NCBI GenBank assembly: GCA_002717515.1
Contig: PBEC01000001.1
Coordinates: forward strand, 4,960 to 68,959
Direction of reading: 5' to 3'
Length of the DNA stretch: 64,000 nt
DNA from: Flavobacteriales bacterium
Lineage (GTDB): Bacteria > Bacteroidota > Bacteroidia > Flavobacteriales_C > GCA-002722245
The notes under the pieces are model-generated. The model was not told the DNA's origin, did not search any database, and worked only from the letters and a program-made list of their open reading frames with translations. Shown here in pieces: positions 16,289 to 25,064 of the stretch (positions are counted from its first letter, which is position 1; every line of letters begins with the position of its first letter). The position numbers and the translations under genes are program-made.

Positions 16289-19200
16289 AATTTGTAATGA
16301 GCTGAACAAATCCATTCAATTCATATCTCTCACCTGAAAGGTCGTTGTAATTGAGTATCCAGTAGTATGTTCCGTTTGGACAAATATTTCCTGTCTCCAT
16401 GTTATCGCCGTTCCAGTTTGGAAGAATGCCCTCAGAAAGGTAAATTACTTTACCCCATCGATTCAAAACTTTAAAGTTAATTTCACGAATATTTGTCATA
16501 AGGAAATTAATTGACTCCGTGACCGTTTCCATAGGGACAAAAGATTCGTTGAAGCCATCTCCGTTAGGAGTGAAAACGTTCGGCATTGTTATTGTAATTT
16601 TTGGACAGAAATCAAATAAAACTACTGTGTCCTTTCCTATACAACTATGAGAGTTCGTTTTACTTACATAATATACATCGGCATCAGTGACTTCGATATT
16701 ACTTGTTGCTTCTCCAGTTGACCAAACAATATTCATTCCTTCGTCGTTGACAATCGATAAACCTTGTTGCTCTGAAGTCATTTCACAAATTGAAATGGAA
16801 TCGCCTTCTGCAATTTCTACTTTTGGATTATCAGAAACTGTGATGTTGATTGTATCTCGACCATAACAACCTGCATCATTAATTACAAGTACTTCATATA
16901 CACCGGTTTCTGTCACTTCAAACACATCAGCTGTATCAACGGATTGCCATATTTCTAAATTAGTGAAACTGGCGTCGAGGGAAATGGAAGTTCCAGTACA
17001 GATGGTAGTGTCGATTCCAAGATTCACAAATAATCTTTCTCCCTCAAATACCCTAATTGTATCTGAATTATGACACTCGTTTGAATCAATAACATCAACC
17101 CAATATAATCCCTGACTGAATATTTGTTCCTCACTCTCTGAACCTCCTGTACTCCAGGAATAGTTATTGAATTCTGAATTAGCAACTAAAAATAAGGGTG
17201 AGAATTCGCAGATTTGAATAGAGTCTTCTCCAAGATTAATATTAGGGAGGTCGTTTACGGTAATATTTGATGAATCGTATCCAAAACAACCATTAGCATC
17301 TGTTACTCTGATTGCGTATAAATTTGTTTCGTCAACAACAACCGTATTTGTAACGTTGTCACTATTCGTCCAGGAGTATGAATAATAATTTGAATCAACT
17401 TCAAGAGTAATTGATGACCCCTTACAAATTGAAGTATCTTGGATATTAATTTCGGGTGAGGGACTTACGAAAGTATCGATTCGTAGGGTGTCATAATTAA
17501 TACAATCATTAGCATCTTTAACGATGATTGAATAGACTCCCTGACCGGAGGTTTCTAAATAGTTGCCTGTTGATGAATCGTTCCACAAATACGTTATTGC
17601 GGATGGTGTATAGGCATTTATGATGAAATTATTTTCTTTACAAATTGTAGTGTCGTTGCCAAGAATTATCTCCGGAAGTTGGTTTACTATTAGATTAATT
17701 GTGTCATAATTTACACAGTTGTTTGAGTCGGTAACAATTACATTATAATTTCCGGAACTGCTTATTTCTATTGTTGAATTAAAATATCCATTGCTCCATG
17801 ACCAACTGTTTCCTTCTTCTACAACCAAGGTTAAAATACTTCCTTTACAAATTGAAGTATCGCTTCCCAATTCTACTTTTGGTAAAGGATTTATAATTAA
17901 ATTAATCGTGTCGTAGCCTACACATCCATCGGAATCTGTTACTCTCACATAGTAGTTTCCGGGAGAGTTTACTGTAATTGAAATTGATGAGTCTGTAGTG
18001 TTCCATAAAAATTCAGACCCAACATTTGCATTAAAAGTTATGGTCTCATTTTCGCAAATAGAGGTATCGTTACCCAATTCTATTTCGGGGAGTTGATTTA
18101 TGGATAATTGTATTGTATCAGTATTTACACATCCATTGGAATCCATAACGGAGACACTATAACTATTCGATGTGTTAACCGTTATTGACTGAGTGTTTTC
18201 TCCCGTGCTCCAAAGCCAAAAATCGCCATCCATTGCTATAAAAGTAATACTGCTGTCTATGCAGATTGTTGTGTCATCACCAAGATCAACTTGTGGTAAT
18301 TCATTAATTTTTAAAAAGAGTGTATCATTGTTAATACAGCCATTTGAATCTGTAATTTGCACGTGATATTCTCCGGTTGTGTTTACATTAATAGTTCTTG
18401 TTGTGTCACCCGTACTCCATATCCAATTTGTACCGTTAAAAGCATCGAAGGTAATCGTGTCTTTTGAACAAATGGATGTGTCGTTCCCTAAAGTAATTTC
18501 AGGTAAGAGATAAACAGTGGCAATAACAGGAGTTCTTGATGCAGAGGAACATCCCATTGGTCCAATTGCTTCAGCGTAAAAAATTTGAGAAGACGTAATT
18601 TGACCTGAATTCCATGGAGTTCCTGTTCCTAAAAGATTTCCTTCAGTTTCACTATCGTACCAATTGACGCTGTTGTTTTCTGAAATTGCTTCTAGAATAA
18701 TAGTTCCAGGTCCACAATTATCTCCATCTTTTGTAGAGGAAATTAAAGGAAGTTCAATTGTTGTAATAGTAGCCTCCGTAGAATTTAGTGGAGAGCATAT
18801 TCCTTCTTGAACTAAGGCTCTGTATTGTGTGGTTGTACTCAGATTTTCAAAGGATAGAGAATTAGTTGTGTTGGCAATTGCATTTGAAGATGACCAGTTA
18901 TTGGTGGAACTTTCCCAACGAATTATGTTGCCGGTATATCCATTTAGGGTTAAAATACCCGAGTTTGTCCCTGAACATACATTTGTATCCGAACTAACTG
19001 TGCCAGGATTAGTCGCTGTATTGACCGTGATGGTTGCTTCTGAAGAATTGTCAGATGCGCAAATTCCCGATTGTATTACAGCCCTGTACTTTGTTGTTGT
19101 GTTAAGGTTTAAATAAGAGAGGGAGTTGGTTGTGTTGGAAATTGTATTTGAAGATGACCAGTTATTGGTGGAACTTTCCCAACGAATTATGCTACCGGTA

Positions 19201-20825
19201 TAACCACTCAGTGTTAAAGTCCCCGAATTAGAACCTGAACAAACATTTGCGTCTGAATTGATTATACCACCTACAGTTTCAGGATTTACGGTAATGGTAG
19301 CGTCAAAAGAGTTTTCCGAGGCACATACTCCTGATTGAACTACGGCTCTATATTGTGTGGTTGTATTCAGATTTGTAAAGGATAGAGAATTAGTTGTGTT
19401 GGCGATGGCATCTTTAGATGACCAATTGTCAGTGGAGCTTTCCCAGCGAATTATGTTACCGGTATGACCATTCAAAGTTAAGGTGCCTGAATTAGATCCC
19501 GAACAAGCGTTAGCATCTGAATTAACCGTTCCACCTACAGTTTCAGAGTCTACAGTAATGGATGCTTCAGAAGATATATCAAAGGCACAAACTCCCGATT
19601 GCACTACAGCTCTGTACTGGGTTGTCGTGTTAAGATTTGAATATACTAAGGAATTTGTTGTGTTGATAATTTGATCTGTGGATGACCAGTTGTTGGTTGT
19701 GCTTTCCCATCGAATTATGTTACCGGTATAACCACTCAGTGTTAAGGTACCCGAATTGGAACCCGAACAAACACTAGCGTTTGAGCTAATAATACCGCCA
19801 ACAGTTTCAGGGTTTACAGTTATAGTGACTTCTGAGGAATTTAACTCTGCGCAAGAACCATCCTTTACTACCGCTCTATATTTTGTCGTTGTAGATAAAT
19901 TTGAATAAGATAGCGAGGTGCTTGTGTTGGCAATTACATTTGTGGATGTCCAGTTATTAGTTGTACTTTCCCATCTTACGATGTTTCCATTATGACCACT
20001 TAGATTTAATGTCCCAGAATTTATAGAGGCACATACTTCAGCACTTGAGCTAACAGATCCTCCTACTGTATTACAGCCAACATAAGCTGAACATGATGCA
20101 AAATTAAGTCCATTTGAAAAAGGAGTTTGGTGATGTGAACACCAGGATGGATTCCCGTTACCGTAGCGAGTACCATTACTACAAATAAGATAACTAAATC
20201 CACAACCTGATATGTCTGTGGAGGCATAAGTTACATAACCAGACGTGCCTTCCATTATGGCGTTACCTGTCAGTTTCAGTTGTCCTGATATGTTTATTTC
20301 TCCACCATTGACATAAACATTTGTATTACCAATGGCAGAAAGATTACCATTAACGTTTACTTCACCATTTAAGTAATGATTTACACTTGATGTGGAAATA
20401 CTATAATTTCCACTGATGTTTAAAGTTCCGTTGATTGTAACATTAGAGGGTGAGCTGTTTGCAAGAAAAGAACCTGTAACAATTAAGGTTCCCCCAGCAT
20501 CAACTATTAATGTACTGTTGTGACCCATATTTAAATTTCCCGAAATTGTTAATGTTGCTCCGTTTCTGACACGAATTGAGTTGCCGTTTGTTATCGAAAG
20601 GTTCGTTGATGTGATTTTGTCGTGAAAGACTTCAACATCAACTGTCCCGGTCCAATGTGTTAAGTTTGGTATGCAATTACAGTCCCAGCCGCTTGATGAG
20701 TTCCAATTTATAGTTGTTCCATTTGAATTAGGAGAACCGATTGCCGAATCAAAAAACATCAAAAAGAATAAGGATAACCACAAACTTTTGTTTATGGTTA
20801 ATATCTTTGGTGTGAAGTATTTCAT
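16287..20825 (-). CDS. Giant repeat-containing secreted surface protein with CHU_C / type IX secretion (type B) sorting domain
   Basis: About 1512 residues from ATG 20825 (an ATG at 20843 would add six). A signal peptide is followed by a beta-solenoid-like region (residues 65-200) of SGNLN/INGTLNISGN repeats. Next come five 88-residue Ig-like repeats (about 254-693) containing VCSGSNSGTLTLSGYTGNII and RWESSTNNWSS, one divergent Ig-like domain (about 694-775), and nine repeats of 68-74 residues (about 776-1408) with LGNDTSIC...W...TDSNGC..YDT. It ends in a gliding-motility-associated C-terminal domain (NVFTPNGDGFNE, NRWGKVIY, WNG, CPNGTYYWI). That domain directs export through the type IX system and surface attachment or release. 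Paired cysteines in each repeat suggest disulphides. Probable adhesin; the ligand is unknown. Confidence 0.9.
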   Translation of the reverse strand: MKYFTPKILTINKSLWLSLFFLMFFDSAIGSPNSNGTTINWNSSSGWDCNCIPNLTHWTGTVDVEVFHDKITSTNLSITNGNSIRVRNGATLTISGNLNMGHNSTLIVDAGGTLIVTGSFLANSSPSNVTINGTLNISGNYSISTSSVNHYLNGEVNVNGNLSAIGNTNVYVNGGEINISGQLKLTGNAIMEGTSGYVTYASTDISGCGFSYLICSNGTRYGNGNPSWCSHHQTPFSNGLNFASCSAYVGCNTVGGSVSSSAEVCASINSGTLNLSGHNGNIVRWESTTNNWTSTNVIANTSTSLSYSNLSTTTKYRAVVKDGSCAELNSSEVTITVNPETVGGIISSNASVCSGSNSGTLTLSGYTGNIIRWESTTNNWSSTDQIINTTNSLVYSNLNTTTQYRAVVQSGVCAFDISSEASITVDSETVGGTVNSDANACSGSNSGTLTLNGHTGNIIRWESSTDNWSSKDAIANTTNSLSFTNLNTTTQYRAVVQSGVCASENSFDATITVNPETVGGIINSDANVCSGSNSGTLTLSGYTGSIIRWESSTNNWSSSNTISNTTNSLSYLNLNTTTKYRAVIQSGICASDNSSEATITVNTATNPGTVSSDTNVCSGTNSGILTLNGYTGNIIRWESSTNNWSSSNAIANTTNSLSFENLSTTTQYRALVQEGICSPLNSTEATITTIELPLISSTKDGDNCGPGTIILEAISENNSVNWYDSETEGNLLGTGTPWNSGQITSSQIFYAEAIGPMGCSSASRTPVIATVYLLPEITLGNDTSICSKDTITFDAFNGTNWIWSTGDTTRTINVNTTGEYHVQITDSNGCINNDTLFLKINELPQVDLGDDTTICIDSSITFIAMDGDFWLWSTGENTQSITVNTSNSYSVSVMDSNGCVNTDTIQLSINQLPEIELGNDTSICENETITFNANVGSEFLWNTTDSSISITVNSPGNYYVRVTDSDGCVGYDTINLIINPLPKVELGSDTSICKGSILTLVVEEGNSWSWSNGYFNSTIEISSSGNYNVIVTDSNNCVNYDTINLIVNQLPEIILGNDTTICKENNFIINAYTPSAITYLWNDSSTGNYLETSGQGVYSIIVKDANDCINYDTLRIDTFVSPSPEINIQDTSICKGSSITLEVDSNYYSYSWTNSDNVTNTVVVDETNLYAIRVTDANGCFGYDSSNITVNDLPNINLGEDSIQICEFSPLFLVANSEFNNYSWSTGGSESEEQIFSQGLYWVDVIDSNECHNSDTIRVFEGERLFVNLGIDTTICTGTSISLDASFTNLEIWQSVDTADVFEVTETGVYEVLVINDAGCYGRDTINITVSDNPKVEIAEGDSISICEMTSEQQGLSIVNDEGMNIVWSTGEATSNIEVTDADVYYVSKTNSHSCIGKDTVVLFDFCPKITITMPNVFTPNGDGFNESFVPMETVTESINFLMTNIREINFKVLNRWGKVIYLSEGILPNWNGDNMETGNICPNGTYYWILNYNDLSGERYELNGFVQLITN
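16602..18500 (-). repeat. Nine tandem 68-74-residue Ig-like repeats inside the surface-protein gene
   Basis: Each unit begins with a short E-I-x-L-G-(N/D)-D-T-(S/T)-I-C pattern, has a central W-S-T-G-like core and a V-T-D-S-N-G-C-x-x-x-D-T end. The first four units are exactly 69 residues; later units vary from 68 to 74 and are more diverged, implying older duplication toward the C-terminus. Confidence 0.9.
18747..20066 (-). repeat. Five tandem 264-bp (88-residue) repeats inside the surface-protein gene
   Basis: Five units in perfect 264-base register, each encoding VGGxxSSxAxVCSGSNSGTL at its start and ITVNPET at its end. Long stretches are nearly identical at DNA level, including third codon positions, between neighbouring units (for example around 18895-18960 and 19159-19224). 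This points to recent unequal recombination. Confidence 0.92.
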
Positions 20826-20858
20826 TGATACACTCTGTCTCATAATATTAATTCAACG

Positions 20859-20908
20859 GTGGAGTTGAAAATAAGTTCTTTCGGGAGTTTGCGTTCGATT
20901 TCTACCTT
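20859..20908 (+). repeat. Degenerate copy of the 3' half of tRNA-Leu (possible old attachment-site remnant)
   Basis: A gap-free alignment of 16192-16239 (tRNA anticodon stem through T arm) with 20860-20907 gives about 34 identities in 48. The core includes 13 of 14 matches at the variable arm (GTTCTTTCGGGAGT) and a complete TTCGATT T-loop at the same spacing. It is on the same strand as the real tRNA. The acceptor end and the 5' half are not conserved, so it cannot be a functional tRNA. Confidence 0.6.
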
Positions 20909-20981
20909 AACTAATAAAGGCAACTTCAAACGAAGTGACTTTGTTATTTGTAACTATTTTGAATAGGCTCATTGCACTACT

Positions 20982-21190
20982 ATGAAAAAAGTTATTTCGC
21001 TATTCTGAACAGCTACAGTTTTATTGAGTTGTTGTGAAAATACTATTGAAGAAAAACATGTTTCTTGTCAGAAAATATCAATTCCTGTTCTTGAAATTTA
21101 AGTTTCTTTTATTAATCCACCAATAAAAGGTTTAAATGTTCCAAAAAAATCATTTACCCTTAACGCACACTTAGGCGACACTTTATTTTA
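20982..21190 (+). pseudogene. Decayed lipoprotein gene fragment
   Basis: From ATG 20982 one frame encodes MKKVISLF, a stop (TGA), then TATVLLSCCENTIEEKHVSC, a second stop (TAA), then VSFINPPIKGLNVPKKSFTL and NAHLGDTLFY. The LLSC lipobox and the following segment resemble the N-terminus of large Bacteroidota lipoproteins, but two in-frame stops and loss of the 3' part show decay. The fragment runs into the convergent GDYXXLXY gene. Together with the tRNA-Leu remnant this accounts for the whole 20844-21187 gap; I see no intact gene there. Confidence 0.5.
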
Positions 21191-21751
21191 TTTCAAATCT
21201 TTTGCTGAAACTCCACCTATAATTACGTCCTCTAAAACATGTTCTCCATCTAGTATTTTTACAACGGCGTAAGCATTTTCTTTATTTGAGTTTATATTGG
21301 CTTTTTCGTATTCTATTTCTGCATTTAAAGCCTCATTTTCGTTCATATAGAATCTATCGAATGGCAATGTATAACTAATTGTTTTTCCAATAGTACCTCT
21401 GTGGTAGATGTAAACTTTCATCTTGAGGAAATCTCCATTTTCTGGTCTGCTTTTACTTATACCATTTACCTCTGCATATCCTAAAGAATCTTCTTTTATA
21501 GTAAAAAAAGCCATTTCTCCATTTTCCCACTCTTCTGTATTTTCAACTTCAATTGGTTTTCTGTCAAAATTTAAGGTTATGTATTTCCCCCTGAAAGGGT
21601 CGTAAGGATCAATCGGGCGAGTTTGGAATTTGTAAATTTCTCCACCCTTTGAAACAGATTCTTTTTTGTAAATCATAGAAATAGGTACTGCAAGTTGTAC
21701 AATTGCAACAAATATGAACAGTATTAGAATTGTCTTTTTATTGATTTTCAT
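21188..21751 (-). CDS. GDYXXLXY-domain membrane protein
   Basis: A 187-residue protein with one N-terminal membrane anchor (TILILFIFVAIVQLAVPISMI) and a soluble domain with the family's GxYxxLx(Y/F) element, here FRGKYITLNF, following TRPIDPYDP. The family is typically encoded next to DUF2157 proteins, exactly as here: its start overlaps the DUF2157 stop by 14 bases. The function is unknown, probably an envelope protein working with the DUF2157 partner. Confidence 0.85.
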   Translation of the reverse strand: MKINKKTILILFIFVAIVQLAVPISMIYKKESVSKGGEIYKFQTRPIDPYDPFRGKYITLNFDRKPIEVENTEEWENGEMAFFTIKEDSLGYAEVNGISKSRPENGDFLKMKVYIYHRGTIGKTISYTLPFDRFYMNENEALNAEIEYEKANINSNKENAYAVVKILDGEHVLEDVIIGGVSAKDLK

Positions 21752-22997
21752 TTTTTCTGGTTTTAATTATTTTTAAGTTACTAAGCAGAAACCCAAGACC
21801 TAATGCAAGGAATACGATTCCTCTTAGAAGTAAATCCATTTGGTAGTCGAAAAATCTACAGCTCACTAAAATGCTTATAATAAGCAGTCCAATATTTAAT
21901 TGACCCAATCTGTTATTCCTTAATCCTAAAAGGACTTTTTGAATTCCAATTATTAGAATTAAAGCATTTACAATAATTGCCGATATAATTTCCGACTGGC
22001 TAAAGAAAAACACAAAAGTAACAGGAATAAAAGCCATGGATAATTGATCTTTCTTTAATTCGCTAAACAATCCTTTTTTTAAGATGATTACTAGTAGTAA
22101 TGGGATTGATATTAAAAAAAGACTAACCCATTCTTGTCCGAAATCCATTTTGTATGTTATAAATTCATCGGCCACTTCATGAAAGCTAATCATTGTCAGC
22201 ATCACTAATATTCCAAGCGATCCAATTAGCTTCAATCCATTTCTGACGTTGGATTTATCTTTCCAGGATTTTGAATTACCAATCCAAATAAATAATGTGA
22301 AAAGCCAGAAATAACTTAAGAACAAAAGTTCATCATTACTTTGCTCAAAAGCACATAAACCTATTGACAAGGCAGATGGAATTATCCAAGATGCAAGATT
22401 TATATAATTACTGTTTGGTTCTTTTTTATTAAGGAATCTAAAATGGGTTAAAATTAGTACCAACGTTACCATGTAAATTATTATGGATAACACATCTCCA
22501 TCCAATATTACATAGCTTGTAGATATTATTGTTGCTAGAAAAGCAACCATAGATGACCTGAAAATCAGTAATAAAGGGAGTGTTAAAAACAACCATATTT
22601 GCATGAATGAATCCAAACTACCAACAATATTATAAATTTGAGAAACCATCGAAATTGATAGTCCAATACAAATAAATAGTAAAGATCCAATTCCTTCTCG
22701 AGCGGCTAAATTATCCGGTTTTTTATAAATAAAGTAACCACCTGAAATTTGAGTAATAGCTAAAGGTGCAATTGCAACAATTGTTTTAGCAATTTTCGAC
22801 ATTTCGTCCCAATTATGTGCAAATAAAAGAATAAGTCCCAGACCTATTAGTATTGATCCAATAACTGAATAAATAACGGTTAGTCGACTTGATGATTCTT
22901 TATTTTTACTCTTATAATAATTGGAAATATCTAATGCAGTTTCAGGGGTAATAACCCCCTGATTCTGCAATTCATGTAATTGGTTAAAAATTTTCAT
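21738..22997 (-). CDS. DUF2157 polytopic membrane protein
   Basis: A 419-residue protein. The N-terminal cytoplasmic segment (LHELQNQGVITPETALDISNYY) is a helical domain typical of DUF2157. About a dozen hydrophobic segments follow, beginning with VIYSVIGSILIGLGLILLFA and HNWDEMSK. It has no transporter signature I recognise. It lies one base after a YiaA-like gene and overlaps the GDYXXLXY gene, so the three form one operon. Confidence 0.85.
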   Translation of the reverse strand: MKIFNQLHELQNQGVITPETALDISNYYKSKNKESSSRLTVIYSVIGSILIGLGLILLFAHNWDEMSKIAKTIVAIAPLAITQISGGYFIYKKPDNLAAREGIGSLLFICIGLSISMVSQIYNIVGSLDSFMQIWLFLTLPLLLIFRSSMVAFLATIISTSYVILDGDVLSIIIYMVTLVLILTHFRFLNKKEPNSNYINLASWIIPSALSIGLCAFEQSNDELLFLSYFWLFTLFIWIGNSKSWKDKSNVRNGLKLIGSLGILVMLTMISFHEVADEFITYKMDFGQEWVSLFLISIPLLLVIILKKGLFSELKKDQLSMAFIPVTFVFFFSQSEIISAIIVNALILIIGIQKVLLGLRNNRLGQLNIGLLIISILVSCRFFDYQMDLLLRGIVFLALGLGFLLSNLKIIKTRKNENQ

Positions 22998-22998
22998 A

Positions 22999-23439
22999 TT
23001 ATGCTAATAATTTTGTGTCTCTAGTATTCTTTTGAACTGCGATTGCACTAAATATTGCTAGTAAAAAAGACATGGCATAAAACCCTTTTTCACTTCTCAA
23101 TAATTCAGCGTTCCATAAACCAATAATCAGTAATGTTATTGAAGCAAGAGTTGTAAACCAGCTAATTCCGTAATACATGTCAGTGACAGGTATTCCCTCT
23201 GATTTATCTCGAACACATTTTTGAACGGAGATAACAGAAAAGAGTCCGAAAAGTAAAATAGTGAAATAATATCCTTTTTCATTTAATTCCATTACCGCAT
23301 TCCAAAGACCAATACAGTAGGAAACCACACCAACTCCTAGGGTTAACCACGAAGCACCTATAAATGCTGGAGTTGGTTTTAATGCATTAGTATTGTCGTT
23401 TGCTTTAAGCGTTTCAAAATTAGTTTCTTGATTTTCCAT
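22999..23439 (-). CDS. YiaA/YiaB-family inner membrane protein
   Basis: A 146-residue protein made of two copies of the YiaAB two-helix domain: PTPAFIGASWLTLGVGVVSY with GLWNAVMELNEKGYYF, then YYGISWFTTLASITLLIIGL with WNAELLRSEKGFYAM. Each copy ends in AVQK/SVQK followed by RD. Family function is unknown. First gene of the operon with DUF2157 and GDYXXLXY. Confidence 0.85.
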   Translation of the reverse strand: MENQETNFETLKANDNTNALKPTPAFIGASWLTLGVGVVSYCIGLWNAVMELNEKGYYFTILLFGLFSVISVQKCVRDKSEGIPVTDMYYGISWFTTLASITLLIIGLWNAELLRSEKGFYAMSFLLAIFSAIAVQKNTRDTKLLA

Positions 23440-23570
23440 TTTTTTTGTTTTGAATTGTAAATCAAAGTTGCAGAATGAAAAGCTTAATTAAAATCTGAAT
23501 AATTTTAAAATGTTATGATATAAATTGTCTTAAAATATTTTAACTTTCTGTTAATCAATTTAAAATTGTC

Positions 23571-25037
23571 TTGAATAGTTTTTTTGAAATACTCGAAAAA
23601 GATCAGAAAAGTAGGTTTGTTAAATTCCTTAAATCAAAGAATAAGGTAAATGAGACAAAAAATGTAGAGCTATTTTATGCAATCGAATCTTCTAAGGAGA
23701 ATAATATCCAAAAGCAGATTGGATCTAATGCATATAGGGGTTTGAAAAAACGGTTAATAGACAACTTAATAAATTTTCTTGCTGAGGATTTGATTCGAAA
23801 GGAAGTTACCGAAGAATTAAAAATAATTAAACAGCTCGTTGTTGCAAGAAAGCTAATGGAAATGAATTATTTCCGTGAAGGATTTAAATTGCTTAATAAG
23901 CTTAGATTAAGAGCAGAAAAAATAGGTTATTACTCCTTAATTAATGAAATATACCATACTCAAATTCAGTTTTCATTTCATGAATTGGCGCCAAATCAAG
24001 ATCAATTGTTTCAGAGGCTGTTGTCAAATTCAAAAGCTCAATTAAATCAAGAAAAGCTCAATATGGCTTTTGCAAAGATTAAAAAGGAAATTAAGCAGAC
24101 CTCTAATGTAAAAGATTTAATACACTCAGTGTATAAGAAATTTGAAGTTGATTTAAATGAAGGGTTTAATTTTAAATCACTTTATCAATTGGCTGAATTA
24201 GCGAATTCAGAAGGTGCTTATTCTAATGATTATTATTCTGTTAATCTATTTTTTGAGGACAAAGTAGAGGAGGTTATAGGTTCCAAATTAGACTTGCCAA
24301 AGCACTATACTTATAAAGCAGATTTATTGTTGACACTTGCCAATATTTATTTACGAAAAAGAGATTTTGTGAAGAGTGAACAATACATTCTAAAAGCTAA
24401 GTTGGTTTTAAAGAATTGTTCTTTAGAGTTTCAAAAAGTAAGAGATTTTCAGGTTAAAACTCTACAAGGATTACGTTTAACCTATTCAGGAGAAATAGAC
24501 ACCTCAATAGATTTACTTAAAGACCTTGATTCGAAAGATTTGAAATCCGCTTACGCTAATCTTGTGTTGGTATCTAATTTGTTTCTAAAGGGAAAAATTA
24601 AAGAGGCAAAGTCATTAATTGGAAAATACTATCGTAGTGATAGTTATTATGAAAATAGTTTAGACAGAGAATGGGTGTTGAATAAAATTTATATTGAAGT
24701 AATTATTGCTATTGAAACAGGAGATATTGATTACGCTGAGTCGCGAATGAATAGTTTGATAAGAAGATATGGAGCATATTTAAAATCTTTGCCGCAATCT
24801 CATGTGTTACCATTTGTCAAATTAGTTCGTTATTACTGCAGATACCCAGAAGAAATAACCTCTGAAAAGTTTTCTACTAAAGTGGATATGACGATTAAGT
24901 GGAAACCTTCAGAACAGGAAGACCTTTTTCTTATGACCATTTTCGCATGGTTAAAGTCAAAGATGCAAAAGAAGAATTTATACGCGGTTGTTATAGAATT
25001 AGTATCAAATTCAAGTGACAAAAAAAACCTGTTCTAA
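23571..25037 (+). CDS. Conserved Bacteroidota protein of unknown function, alpha-helical
   Basis: A 488-residue protein starting at TTG 23571 (no upstream start is possible: a stop lies 30 bases earlier in frame). It is rich in Leu, Lys, Glu and Tyr and predicted almost wholly helical. Segments such as LLTLANIYLRKRDFVKSEQY and ILKAKLVL resemble tetratricopeptide-like helical pairs. No signal peptide, no membrane segment, no catalytic motif. I recall similar cytosolic proteins beginning with a LNSFFE-like sequence in other Bacteroidota, without assigned function. Stand-alone gene, convergent with the symporter gene. Confidence 0.7.
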   Translation: MNSFFEILEKDQKSRFVKFLKSKNKVNETKNVELFYAIESSKENNIQKQIGSNAYRGLKKRLIDNLINFLAEDLIRKEVTEELKIIKQLVVARKLMEMNYFREGFKLLNKLRLRAEKIGYYSLINEIYHTQIQFSFHELAPNQDQLFQRLLSNSKAQLNQEKLNMAFAKIKKEIKQTSNVKDLIHSVYKKFEVDLNEGFNFKSLYQLAELANSEGAYSNDYYSVNLFFEDKVEEVIGSKLDLPKHYTYKADLLLTLANIYLRKRDFVKSEQYILKAKLVLKNCSLEFQKVRDFQVKTLQGLRLTYSGEIDTSIDLLKDLDSKDLKSAYANLVLVSNLFLKGKIKEAKSLIGKYYRSDSYYENSLDREWVLNKIYIEVIIAIETGDIDYAESRMNSLIRRYGAYLKSLPQSHVLPFVKLVRYYCRYPEEITSEKFSTKVDMTIKWKPSEQEDLFLMTIFAWLKSKMQKKNLYAVVIELVSNSSDKKNLF

Positions 25038-25064
25038 TTATAATAAAGTTCTCTTATAAATATT

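Noticed and set aside
16146-16337. A 63-residue open frame on the + strand
   Set aside because: It runs straight through the tRNA-Leu gene and its terminator; the translation (VDALDSKSSSFGSAGSIP) is the familiar artefact of reading a tRNA.
16602-20066. Regularly spaced repeats considered as a CRISPR array
   Set aside because: Repeat units are 205-264 bases, in frame, and encode Ig-like domains; there are no short palindromic repeats with unique spacers and no cas genes.
20859-20908. A second functional tRNA gene
   Set aside because: Only the anticodon stem to T arm resembles tRNA-Leu; acceptor and D arms are missing, so it is scored as a remnant.
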